A DNA stretch of 64,000 nucleotides from contig NZ_NETK01000001.1 of NCBI RefSeq assembly GCF_002343915.1, positions 7,206,001-7,270,000 of the forward strand, given 5' to 3'. The DNA comes from Nannocystis exedens (GTDB lineage: Bacteria; Myxococcota_A; Polyangia; Nannocystales; Nannocystaceae). The notes under the pieces were generated by a model. It was given only the letters and a program-made list of their open reading frames with translations. It was not told the origin of the DNA and did no database searches. This document shows, piece by piece, positions 51,554 through 60,847 of this stretch. Each line of letters opens with the position of its first letter. The first letter of the stretch is position 1. The translations under genes and the position numbers were made by a program.

Positions 51554-52444
51554 ATGACCCTCGGAGCCAAGCCCGCAGCAACCGGGGAGATCCCCGCGAC
51601 GACGCGCCGCGTGACCGCGCCGGTGCTCCATCAGTACAAGCGCCAAGGCCAGCGCATCGTGATGATCACGGCGTACGACGCGACCTTCGCTCGCCTCGTC
51701 GACGAGTCGGGCGCAGACGTGGTGCTGGTCGGGGACAGCCTCGGGATGGTGATGCAGGGCCACCCGCACACGCTCGAGGTCACGCTCGAGCACATGTGCT
51801 ACCACGCCCGTTGCGTCCGGCGTGCGGTCCAGCGAGCGCACCTGGTCGTCGACCTGCCGTTCATGAGCTACCAGGTCAGCCCCGAGCAGGCGCTGCTGTC
51901 CGCGGGTCGGCTCGTCCAAGAAGGCGGGGCCGAGGCGGTCAAGCTCGAGGGCGGCGGCCGGGCCGATGCGGTTCGCAAGATCGTGCAGGCAGGCATCCCG
52001 GTGATGGGGCACCTCGGCCTCACGCCGCAGAGCGTCCACGAATTCGGGGGCTTCCGCGTGCAGGGTCGCGAGGACGCCGCCGCCGAGCGGCTGCGTCAGG
52101 ACGCGTTGCAGCTCCAGGAGGCCGGCGCGTACGCGGTGGTGCTGGAAGGCATCCCGGCGGCGCTGGCGCGCCAGATCTCGCAATCGCTCGCGATCCCGAC
52201 CATCGGCATCGGTGCAGGCGTCGGCTGCGATGGACAGGTGCTGGTGATGCAGGACCTGCTCGGCCTCGACGACCGCTTCAAGCCGCGCTTCGTCAAGCGC
52301 TTCGCTGAGCTCGCCGGGGTCGTGCGCGACGCGTTCGCCACCTACGGCCGCGAGGTCCGCGAGGGCAGCTTCCCCGGCGCCGAGCACAGCTTCGGCCCGT
52401 CGCCCGCGTCCCCGGGCGGCTCTTCGGAGCCGACGACGGAGTAG
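51554..52444 (+). CDS. panB: 3-methyl-2-oxobutanoate hydroxymethyltransferase
   Basis: First committed step of pantothenate synthesis: hydroxymethyl transfer from methylene-THF to ketoisovalerate. 296 aa from ATG 51554. Conserved blocks are MITAYDATFARLVDESGADVVLVGDSLGMVMQGH (Mg2+ site), VKLEGG, VMGHLGLTPQSVHEFGGFRVQGR and IPTIGIGAGVGCDGQVLVMQDLLG. It has a normal core length with a Ser/Pro tail. panC starts 5 bp downstream, so it is an operon. Confidence 0.96.
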   Translation: MTLGAKPAATGEIPATTRRVTAPVLHQYKRQGQRIVMITAYDATFARLVDESGADVVLVGDSLGMVMQGHPHTLEVTLEHMCYHARCVRRAVQRAHLVVDLPFMSYQVSPEQALLSAGRLVQEGGAEAVKLEGGGRADAVRKIVQAGIPVMGHLGLTPQSVHEFGGFRVQGREDAAAERLRQDALQLQEAGAYAVVLEGIPAALARQISQSLAIPTIGIGAGVGCDGQVLVMQDLLGLDDRFKPRFVKRFAELAGVVRDAFATYGREVREGSFPGAEHSFGPSPASPGGSSEPTTE

Positions 52445-52448
52445 GGCC

Positions 52449-53285
52449 ATGCTGGTCTTTCGGACATGTTCGGAGATGCAGGTGTGGCGGGCCTCGCTCG
52501 ACCACGCGACGCGCGTCGCGTTCGTGCCGACGATGGGCTACCTCCACGAGGGCCACCTGTCGCTGCTGCGCGAGGCCCGGCGCCGCGGCGATCGCCTGGT
52601 GCTGTCGATCTTCGTCAACCCGACCCAGTTCGGCCCGAACGAAGACCTCGCCCGCTACCCGCGCGACGAGGCCGGCGACCTGGCCAAGGCGAGCGAGTGC
52701 GGCGTCGACGTCGCGTTCTGCCCGACCGACCCGCGCGAGCTGTACCCCCAGGGGACGAACACGTGGGTCGAGGTCCAGGGCCTCGACCGTCACCTGTGCG
52801 GGGCGTCGCGCCCGGGTCACTTCCGCGGCGTCTGCACGGTGGTGGCCAAGCTGTGGGGGCTGGTCCGGCCGGACGTGGCGCTGTTCGGCGAGAAGGACTT
52901 CCAGCAGCTGGCGATCCTGCGGCGCATGCACGCCGACCTGTTCCTCGGCGGGGAGGTCGTCGGCATGCCGATCGTGCGCGAGCCCGACGGCCTGGCGATG
53001 TCGAGCCGCAACGCCAACCTGTCCCCGGAGGCACGTGCGCAGGCGCTGGCGATCTCGCGCTGGCTGGCCGCCGTCCGCCAGCGCTTCGAAGCCGGCGAAC
53101 GCGAGGCGACGGCGCTGCTCGGCGACCCCGCAGCCGCGCTCGCGCCGGGACGGGTCGACTACGCGTCGCTGGTCGACGCCGACGACCTGCAGCCGGTCAC
53201 CGAGGTCGCAAAGCCGGCCCTGTGCGCCGTCGCGGCGTTCTTCGGCGGGGTGCGCCTGATCGACAACACGGTCCTGCGACCGTGA
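52449..53285 (+). CDS. panC: pantothenate synthetase
   Basis: Condenses pantoate with beta-alanine using ATP. 278 aa. VPTMGYLHEGHLSLLREAR carries the HIGH-type motif, with IFVNPTQFGPNEDLARYPR, FGEKDFQQL and MSSRNANL (the KMSKS equivalent). The N-terminus MLVFRTCSEMQ contains a piece of the dispersed palindrome (TTTCGGACATGTTCGG), close to the conserved start of the family, so the start is probably right. It follows panB directly. Confidence 0.96.
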   Translation: MLVFRTCSEMQVWRASLDHATRVAFVPTMGYLHEGHLSLLREARRRGDRLVLSIFVNPTQFGPNEDLARYPRDEAGDLAKASECGVDVAFCPTDPRELYPQGTNTWVEVQGLDRHLCGASRPGHFRGVCTVVAKLWGLVRPDVALFGEKDFQQLAILRRMHADLFLGGEVVGMPIVREPDGLAMSSRNANLSPEARAQALAISRWLAAVRQRFEAGEREATALLGDPAAALAPGRVDYASLVDADDLQPVTEVAKPALCAVAAFFGGVRLIDNTVLRP

Positions 53286-53591
53286 ACGCAGGGACGCGCG
53301 GCGCCCGGCCGCGCAGCCTTGCCGCTGAGGACCCGAGTCCGCCGCGCGAGCACAGGCGCGAGACGGGTCGCCGCGCTGATCGCCGCCGAAGGGATGATGG
53401 GCGGAGCGTCGCTCTGCGGGCGAGGTCACAGAGCCGTGGCAGTTGCCGCGAGGCCCGCGAGCAAGCGGTCGAAGCGGCGGCCTGCTCACGACCTGGCGGG
53501 TGTTCGTACCGAAGCGCCGCCCTCGTCACGAGTGGGGTTCAGTGCGACGAACTCGAGTGCGCCGGCGGGCGGGGAACTCGAGTTCGCCAGT
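53286..53591. other. gene-free stretch
   Basis: 306 bp downstream of panC, convergent with the next gene. No gene seen. GAACTCGAGT followed by KCGCC recurs 25 bp apart (about 53549 and 53574). Confidence 0.5.
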
Positions 53592-54143
53592 TCACTGCAC
53601 CACGTCGCGCTTCCCGCGCACCAAGACGACGCCGGCGGCGCCGAGGCGCTGCTCGTCACGTGGATCGCCGTACTTCTGCCAGCGCTCGTACAGGGCGAGC
53701 AGGTCGCCGTCCGGGCAGCTGTCGGTGGCCTCGGAGATCGCCTCGGCGGCGGCCTCGAAGGTGACGGCGAGGGTGCGGAACACGGCGGGCTCGCCGATCT
53801 GGCGATACGCGCTGGTGCCGATGGAGCGCACGTAGCGCAGGTTCACCGGGGTGCGGTCGACGCTGTGCGGGACGACGCCGGCGATGAACAGCGCCCGGTC
53901 GCCGACCGCCCGCAGCGCCTGAGCCCGCCGGGCGCCCTGCTGCTCGCGGGCCGCGAGGTACTGCAGCGCCAGCGGCCCGGCGGTGCGACCGGCGACGCTG
54001 GTCCGGCGCACGTGGTCGGCGAGCATGTGGACCACGTAGGCTCCGACCTCGGTCGGCAACGCGCTACCGGTCTTTCCCTGGGCCACGCGCTCGTAGAAGA
54101 AGGACTCGAGGGTTCCTGCAAAACGAAGTTCTGGCTCGGGCAT
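53592..54143 (-). CDS. conserved hypothetical protein
   Basis: 183 aa from ATG 54143 (MPEPELRFAGTLESFFYERV); longer frames start outside the biased region. Soluble, helical. LPTEVGAYVVHMLADHVRRT, GPLALQYLAAREQ and ALRAVGDRALFIAGVVPHSVDRTPVNLRYVRSIGTSAY look like conserved signatures. I believe relatives occur across myxobacteria but cannot name a function. It is divergent from groES across a 300 bp regulatory region. Confidence 0.7.
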   Translation of the reverse strand: MPEPELRFAGTLESFFYERVAQGKTGSALPTEVGAYVVHMLADHVRRTSVAGRTAGPLALQYLAAREQQGARRAQALRAVGDRALFIAGVVPHSVDRTPVNLRYVRSIGTSAYRQIGEPAVFRTLAVTFEAAAEAISEATDSCPDGDLLALYERWQKYGDPRDEQRLGAAGVVLVRGKRDVVQ

Positions 54144-54249
54144 GGGGAGATTCCTATTTCCCCACGCTACCAGAGACGACCGGCCATGCAAGCCAATTAT
54201 GTGAGTTAACCGCACGGATGCCGAGCCGAGAACGTCCCGACAGGAGGGG

Positions 54250-54277
54250 TTGACCGGGTTGGGACTCGCTTTACACT
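54250..54277 (+). promoter_or_regulatory. probable sigma-70 promoter of groESL
   Basis: TTGACC (54250-54255), a 16-bp spacer and TACACT (54272-54277). Transcription would start just before or within the CIRCE-like element that follows. Confidence 0.6.
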
Positions 54278-54287
54278 CCGCGCCGCG

Positions 54288-54315
54288 TTAGCACTCCTAC
54301 ATGGGTGATTGCTAA
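54288..54315. promoter_or_regulatory. CIRCE-like operator
   Basis: TTAGCACTC and GATTGCTAA (consensus GAGTGCTAA, one mismatch) separated by 10 bp instead of the usual 9. The position directly after the promoter fits repression by HrcA. hrcA itself is not in the window. Confidence 0.75.
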
Positions 54316-54443
54316 CCGAGCCCCCGCAAATTTCCACGGCGATTACGCAGAGTTAGGCGGAGTCGCGCGGGAACGCTCGCAACCGCGAACAGCATCTTTC
54401 CCCCCACGGGGCCTGCATTCGGAAATCCCAGGAGAGACCGCAG

Positions 54444-54743
54444 ATGACAACGACGAAGGTTCGTCCCTTGAACGATCGCGTGCTGGTGAAGCGCATGTCC
54501 GAGGAGGAGAAGACCGCCGGTGGTCTGTTCATCCCCGACTCCGCCAAGGAGAAGCCCGCGAAGGGCGTGGTGATCTCGGCCGGTCCGGGCAAGGTCGACG
54601 ACAACGGCAAGCGCACCCCGCTCGAGGTCAAGGCGGGCGACAAGGTCCTGTTCGGCAAGTACTCCGGCACCGAGATCAAGCTCGACGGCGAGGAGCACAT
54701 GATCCTGCGCGAGGACGAGATCCTCGCCATCCTCGAGGCCTGA
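54444..54743 (+). CDS. groES: co-chaperonin GroES
   Basis: 99 aa heptameric cap of the GroEL chamber. RPLNDRVLVKRMSEEEKTAGGLFIPDSAKEKP includes the mobile loop. AGDKVLFGKYSGTEIKLDGEEHMILREDEILAIL is the conserved C-terminal half. AGGAGAG lies about 10 nt before the start. First gene of the heat-shock-controlled groESL operon; 52 bp to groEL. Confidence 0.98.
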   Translation: MTTTKVRPLNDRVLVKRMSEEEKTAGGLFIPDSAKEKPAKGVVISAGPGKVDDNGKRTPLEVKAGDKVLFGKYSGTEIKLDGEEHMILREDEILAILEA

Positions 54744-54795
54744 GCGGGCCTGACGACGCAACCGTTTTTTCCCCCAACCACACGAGACACACATC

Positions 54796-56442
<1,647 letters not shown>

Positions 56443-56477
56443 GCCCGGCCCGCGCCCAATGAACCGGGCGCGCGCGT

Positions 56478-56516
56478 ACGAGCCCCGTTCCGCGAGGGAC
56501 GGGGCTCGTCCTCTTT
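56478..56516 (+). terminator. rho-independent terminator 1 after groEL
   Basis: ACGAGCCCCGT and ACGGGGCTCGT, a perfect 11-bp stem, followed by CCTCTTT. Confidence 0.9.
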
Positions 56517-56530
56517 AAGGTCCGAGGTGT

Positions 56531-56569
56531 ACGAGCCCCGATCGGTCGCGAGCGGGGCTCGTTTCTTTT
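56531..56569 (+). terminator. rho-independent terminator 2 after groEL
   Basis: ACGAGCCCCG and CGGGGCTCGT, a perfect 10-bp stem, followed by TTCTTTT. The arms are identical to those of terminator 1, so the pair looks like a duplication. Confidence 0.9.
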
Positions 56570-56595
56570 GCGCGGGGTTTTGCTAGCGTCGCCGC

Positions 56596-57411
56596 GTGGA
56601 GCTCAAAGACAGGGTCGCGCTCGTCACCGGCGCGTCGTCGGGCATCGGCCTGGCGACCGCCAAGTTGCTGCACAAGTCGGGCATGCGCGTCGTGATGGTC
56701 GCGCGCACCGCCGCCAAGCTCGAAGCGGCGGCCGCCGAGCTCGGCGAGGGCGCCGTGGCGATCCCGTGCGACGTCGGCGACCTGTCCCGATTGCCATGGC
56801 TCATCGACCAGGTCGTGGCTCGCTTCGGCGGCCTCGACGTGCTGGTCAACAACGCCGGCGTCCACTACCGCGGCGACATGTTGCGCCACCCGCCGGAGGC
56901 GCTCGCCGAGATCTTCACGGTCAACCTGACGGCGCCGGTGGTGCTGACGCGGATCGCCGCCGACCACATGCGCGCCGGCGGCTGCGTCGTCAACGTCGCC
57001 AGCCTGGCCGGCAAGCTCGGCGTGCCCGGCTCGGCGGTGTACTCCGGGTCCAAGGCCGGGCTGCGCTTCTGGGCGCTCGCGGTCGCCGAGGACCTCGAGC
57101 GACGCGACCTTCGGATCGCCAACGTCAACCCCGGCCCGGTCGACAGCAGCTTCTTCGACGCCGACATCCAGGGCGTCAGCAACCTGACCTTCTCGCAGCC
57201 GATGAGCACCCCCGAGCAGTGCGCCGAGGCGGTGCTCGCTTGCATTCAGGACACGCGCAGCCCGATGGAGATCGATCTGCCCTTTGCGTCAGGCAAGCTG
57301 GCGACGCTCGGCTACCTGTCGCCGCGCCTGCGCGCGTGGCTGCGGCCGGCCCTGGAGCGCCGGGGCGCCAAGAACAAGGCGGCGTTCATGCGCCGTCGTG
57401 GGCTGTCCTAG
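56596..57411 (+). CDS. short-chain dehydrogenase/reductase
   Basis: 271 aa classical SDR. NAD(P)-binding TGASSGIG (residues 11-18), NNAG (85-88), catalytic Ser136, Tyr149 and Lys153 (YSGSK). Arg in MVARTAAKL favours NADP. GTG start 27 bp after the second groEL terminator. Substrate unknown. Confidence 0.9.
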   Translation: MELKDRVALVTGASSGIGLATAKLLHKSGMRVVMVARTAAKLEAAAAELGEGAVAIPCDVGDLSRLPWLIDQVVARFGGLDVLVNNAGVHYRGDMLRHPPEALAEIFTVNLTAPVVLTRIAADHMRAGGCVVNVASLAGKLGVPGSAVYSGSKAGLRFWALAVAEDLERRDLRIANVNPGPVDSSFFDADIQGVSNLTFSQPMSTPEQCAEAVLACIQDTRSPMEIDLPFASGKLATLGYLSPRLRAWLRPALERRGAKNKAAFMRRRGLS

Positions 57412-57420
57412 GGGGCGGCC

Positions 57421-58530
57421 GTGCGCGCCGCTTTCGCCGTTGAAATCGCGGCGTCGGCGGACGATCCTCCCGCACGCGTGGGGATGCTTCACAACGGGCT
57501 GGCCGCGGCGCTGCTCGCCGGCTCGACGGGCCCAAATTCTGCCCCACCCGCGAGCCCGCGGCCGGTGGTCGAGTTCCGCTGGGACGCGCCCGCCAGCTGC
57601 CCGGCCGAGGCCGAGGTCATCGCCGAGCTCGAGCGGCTGCTCGGCGGACCGCTGGCCGAGCGCAAGGGATCGCGGCTGACCGCGATCGCTCGCGTGCGCC
57701 AGGAGCCGGGCGGCGGCTTCGACCTCAGGCTGTGGACCGTCAGCGACGAGGGCACGCTGCAGCGGTCGCTGACGCACGCGCAGTGCGACGCGCTCGCGCG
57801 CGCGGGGGCCCTGATCGCGGCGATGGCGATCGACCCGTCGGTCCTGGGGCGCATGTCCGAAGAGACAGACGCGGCCGAGGTCGCGGCCGAGGCGAAGACG
57901 GTCGAGGACCCCGAGCCGCCGCCGGAGCCCGAGCCGACACCGCCTGAGCCGCAGGTGGAGCCGCCGAAGCCCGAGCCGCCGCAGCCGCCGAAGCCGGAGA
58001 AGGTGAAGAAGGGGAGGCGCGTGCGCGGCGGCGTGCGCCTCGGCGCGGGTTTGAGCTTCGGCGACTTGCCGGGCGTCGGCGCATTAATAAGACTCACGCC
58101 GGCGCTGATCTGGCCGCGCGCGCGGCTCGAGTTCGAGGTCGGCTACGGGCCGCTGCGACGGGCTCGCTTCGACGACCAGCCCGACCGCGGAGCCGACCTG
58201 CAGCTCGCGGTCGGCGCGGTGCGCGGCTGTCCGCTGCTGCGCGCGCGCAAGTTCGAGTTCCCGCTGTGCGCCGGCCTCGAGCTCGGGGCCATCTACGGCC
58301 GCGGGGTCGGGTACGCCATCACCAGCGAGGGGCGCCAGCTGTTCGTCGCCCTGCACCTGGCGCCGGGCGTGTTCTACGCGCTCCATCCCCGGGTCGCGGT
58401 CGGCGCGATCGTCGAGGGCGCGATCCACCTCGTGCGACCCCGGTTCACCGTCGCGAACCTCGGGATGATCTATCACAGCGCCCTGGCGAGCGTCCGCGCG
58501 CTGCTGGCGGTGGAAGTCCGATTTCCGTGA
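57421..58530 (+). CDS. hypothetical protein, possible outer-membrane beta-barrel
   Basis: 369 aa from GTG 57421 (GGGGGCGG just upstream); ATG 57484 is an alternative. The first half carries VEFRWDAPASCPAEAEVIAELERLLGG, a block common in myxobacterial hypotheticals. A Pro/Glu/Lys-rich linker (about residues 155-200) follows. The second half has alternating amphipathic strands (GVRLGAGLSFGDLPG…ARLEFEVGYGPLR…HPRVAVGAIVEGAIHLV) ending in Phe-Pro, like a small beta-barrel. It stands 47 bp before the ECF sigma gene. Confidence 0.6.
   Translation: MRAAFAVEIAASADDPPARVGMLHNGLAAALLAGSTGPNSAPPASPRPVVEFRWDAPASCPAEAEVIAELERLLGGPLAERKGSRLTAIARVRQEPGGGFDLRLWTVSDEGTLQRSLTHAQCDALARAGALIAAMAIDPSVLGRMSEETDAAEVAAEAKTVEDPEPPPEPEPTPPEPQVEPPKPEPPQPPKPEKVKKGRRVRGGVRLGAGLSFGDLPGVGALIRLTPALIWPRARLEFEVGYGPLRRARFDDQPDRGADLQLAVGAVRGCPLLRARKFEFPLCAGLELGAIYGRGVGYAITSEGRQLFVALHLAPGVFYALHPRVAVGAIVEGAIHLVRPRFTVANLGMIYHSALASVRALLAVEVRFP
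57852..57868. repeat. dispersed palindrome inside the barrel-protein gene
   Basis: CATGTCC and AGACAG around GAAG; one mismatched pair. Confidence 0.6.
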
Positions 58531-58577
58531 CCGGCCGTGATGATAATTCGCGGAGCCGGTCACCAACCCGCGACTCC

Positions 58578-59114
58578 ATGGCTGCCGCCGCTCAAGCCGC
58601 CCCTCCGCCCAGCCCCGAGCTGGTGGCGGTGTACCGCGAGCACTTCCAGTTCGTGTGGCGCAGCGCCCGGCGGCTCGGCGCGCCCGCGCCCGCGCTCGAC
58701 GACGTGGTCCAGGACGTGTTCCTGATCGTCGCGCGCAGGCTGGCCGAGTTCCGCGGCGAGGCCTCGGTGCGGACCTGGCTGTTCGCCATCACCATGCGCG
58801 TGGTCCAGGTCCACCGGCGCAGCGCCTCGCGGCACCTGCGGCGCGTGGAGGCGTTCGCCGAGGCGCACGCCGAGGGCGGCGGCACCGATCCCTACGCCCG
58901 CAAGGACGCGACCGACACCCTTTTAAAATTGCTCGACCAGCTCGATGACGAGCGCCGGGCGGTGTTCGTCCTCGCCGAGCTCGAGGGCATGACGGCGCAG
59001 GAGATCGCCGTCGGGCTCGGGCTCAACGTCAACACCGTGTACTCGCGGCTGCGGGCGGCGCGGCAGCAGCTCGAACGTGCGTTGCCTGCGGCGGCGCGGA
59101 CGGAGGTGCGCTGA
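58578..59114 (+). CDS. ECF-family RNA polymerase sigma factor
   Basis: 178 aa. Region 2 is YREHFQFVWRSARRLGAPAPALDDVVQDVFLIVARRLAEFRGEASVRTWLFAI, and region 4 is LDDERRAVFVLAELEGMTAQEIAVGLGLNVNTVYSRLRAARQQLERAL. The start ATG 58578 precedes a Pro/Ala-rich leader. The stop overlaps the next ATG (TGATG), the usual coupling with an anti-sigma factor. Confidence 0.92.
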   Translation: MAAAAQAAPPPSPELVAVYREHFQFVWRSARRLGAPAPALDDVVQDVFLIVARRLAEFRGEASVRTWLFAITMRVVQVHRRSASRHLRRVEAFAEAHAEGGGTDPYARKDATDTLLKLLDQLDDERRAVFVLAELEGMTAQEIAVGLGLNVNTVYSRLRAARQQLERALPAAARTEVR

Positions 59115-59875
59115 TGCAGTCCGACAGGCTCGAAGACCTGCTCCGCGCCGAGCGCGAGGTCGTGCCCGAGCCGGGCGCGGAGGACCGGATCTGGGCGGCC
59201 GTCGAGCATCGCCTGGCCCATGGGCCAGCTCCGCCGAGCGGCGCCGACGTGGCGCCCGGGGCTCTCGGGGGGGCGACCGGCAGCGGAGTTACCCTCAAGG
59301 TGATCGCCGGGCTCGCGCTCCTCGCCGCCGCGGTCGGGGTGTGGGCCGCCCGCGATCGGCCCGTGCCGCCGCCGGTCGTGGCCGTCGCCGCGCCGATCGA
59401 AGCTGTCCCCGAGGTCAGGTCTAAAGTTCCCGCACCGGCGCCGACACCCGCAGGGGTGGAGGCGCCTGCGCCTGCGCTGGACCCTCCGGTGGTCGAGGCG
59501 CCCGCGCCCGAGCCGGCGCCGGCCCCCGAGGAGGCGCTGGAGATCAAGAAGAAGCCACGCAGCAAGCCGAAGGTCGAGGCTGCGCCGCCCGAGGACGAGC
59601 CCGCGGACTTCGCCGCCGAGCTGAAGCTGATCGGCCAGATCCGCGGCGCGCTCAAGCGGGGCGACAGCGCCGGGGCGCTCGCCGGCGTCGACGAGCACGA
59701 GCGGCGCTTCGGTGCCCGCGGACAGCTGGTGCAGGAGCGGCTCGCCTACCACGTCGAGGCGCTGTGCCTGGCGGGCCGCGTCGCCGACGCGCGGCGCGTC
59801 GCTCGCGAGATGCTGGCGAAGTGGCCCGACTCGACGCACGCGCCGCGGGTCAAGAGCAGCTGCGCCGGCGCTTGA
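59114..59875 (+). CDS. single-pass membrane protein, probable anti-sigma factor
   Basis: 253 aa. The cytoplasmic N-terminus has an amphipathic helix (RLEDLLRAEREVVPEP) but no HxxxCxxC zinc motif. One TM segment follows (VIAGLALLAAAVGVWAA), then a Pro/Ala-rich linker and a helical C-terminal domain with TPR-like repeats (LIGQIRGALKRGDSAGALAGVDEHERRFG). Position and coupling to the ECF gene argue for an anti-sigma role with a periplasmic sensor; this is inference. Confidence 0.7.
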   Translation: MQSDRLEDLLRAEREVVPEPGAEDRIWAAVEHRLAHGPAPPSGADVAPGALGGATGSGVTLKVIAGLALLAAAVGVWAARDRPVPPPVVAVAAPIEAVPEVRSKVPAPAPTPAGVEAPAPALDPPVVEAPAPEPAPAPEEALEIKKKPRSKPKVEAAPPEDEPADFAAELKLIGQIRGALKRGDSAGALAGVDEHERRFGARGQLVQERLAYHVEALCLAGRVADARRVAREMLAKWPDSTHAPRVKSSCAGA

Positions 59876-59885
59876 AGTTTTGTGA

Positions 59886-59918
59886 ATGTCTTATGAGACA
59901 TGTACGTTCGTACATGTC
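59886..59918. repeat. two interlocked perfect palindromes before the Cys-rich lipoprotein
   Basis: ATGTCT and AGACAT around TATG (59886-59901) overlap GACATGTAC and GTACATGTC around GTTC (59897-59918). The two stems share 59897-59901, so only one can form at a time. They lie 10 bp after the anti-sigma stop and about 160 bp before the next start. Confidence 0.8.
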
Positions 59919-60075
59919 CGTTTTGCCACGTCCAAAGATGGAATCGCCCGGACGGATGACCGCCGCCGGCGTATTCACGGGCTCACGCGGTCCTCGGGTT
60001 GAGGAACCTCCTGGCCCTGGCCCGCTGAAAAATCGCCGCGGCGGTAACGAAAAGATGGAACGAGAGAACGACGCC

Positions 60076-60840
60076 ATGATGACCACGACTACTTTGAAGC
60101 TCCGCTCGATCTTCGCCGCCCTGTGCCTCGCGGCCTGCAACGCCTCGCTCGGCGACGGGACCGACAGCTCCGACGAGACCGGCGCCGACCCGACCGGCGC
60201 TTCGACGAACCCCAGCGGCAACCCCACGACCACCGGCGGCGACGTGCCCGGCCCGTGCAGCTCGTCCAACCCGTGCCCGGACGGCCAGTTCTGCTGGAAC
60301 GGCATCTGCGCGCTCGGCTGCACCAACGACGGCGACTGCGCCGAGAACCAGTTCTGCGCGACCGACACCGACATGCTGTGCCACAACAAGGAGGTCACGA
60401 CCTGCCCCGACGTGCCGTGCGAAGAGGGCCAGGTGTGCGTCAACGGCTTCTGCAGCACCCCGCCGCCCGACACGCAGTGCACGCCGTCGCTGGTGGACGA
60501 CGGCTGCGAGTCGAACGCGGTGTGCCTGTTCAACGCCGACCAGGAGGCGAAGTGCTACACGCTGCCGTACTGCTCGCAGGACGACACCTGCCCGACGGGC
60601 GCCGAGGGGGCGGTGTGCAACAACGGCCTGCTGACCGACAAGGACAAGATCTGCCTGATCGGCCTGTGCACCGAGGCGTCGCACTGCCCGGCCGACTGGA
60701 AGTGCGTCAAGGGCCAGCCCAACAGCGTGGTCGGGTATTGCAGCGACGGCGGGACGTTCGCGCCGTGCAGCACCAACGAGGACTGCCTCAGCGGCGCGTG
60801 CGACCTGCCGTTCCCGGGCGAGCCCGGCTTCTGCCAGTGA
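60076..60840 (+). CDS. Cys-rich lipoprotein
   Basis: 254 aa from ATG 60076; ATG 60055 is also possible. The signal reaches AALCLAAC, followed by a Ser/Thr/Asp/Gly/Pro linker and then about 25 Cys in short modules (CSSSNPCPDGQFCWNGIC, CPDVPCEEGQVCVNGFC, CSTNEDCLSGACDLPFPG). These resemble the disulphide-rich repeats of myxobacterial surface proteins. Its location after the ECF pair makes it a candidate regulon member. Its stop is 7 bp from the convergent stop of the kinase gene. Confidence 0.75.
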   Translation: MMTTTTLKLRSIFAALCLAACNASLGDGTDSSDETGADPTGASTNPSGNPTTTGGDVPGPCSSSNPCPDGQFCWNGICALGCTNDGDCAENQFCATDTDMLCHNKEVTTCPDVPCEEGQVCVNGFCSTPPPDTQCTPSLVDDGCESNAVCLFNADQEAKCYTLPYCSQDDTCPTGAEGAVCNNGLLTDKDKICLIGLCTEASHCPADWKCVKGQPNSVVGYCSDGGTFAPCSTNEDCLSGACDLPFPGEPGFCQ

Positions 60841-60847
60841 GCTGCGC

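Larger units (their letters stand above)
54144..54443. other. intergenic region upstream of groES
   Basis: 300 bp holding the groESL promoter and CIRCE-like operator, listed separately. The remainder up to the groES ribosome site (AGGAGAG before 54444) is an untranslated leader with no gene. Confidence 0.7.

Noticed and set aside
46323..51557. Long plus-strand open frame opposite the DUF1501 operon
   Set aside because: Shadow of the minus-strand genes; no domain, no ribosome site, unnatural composition.
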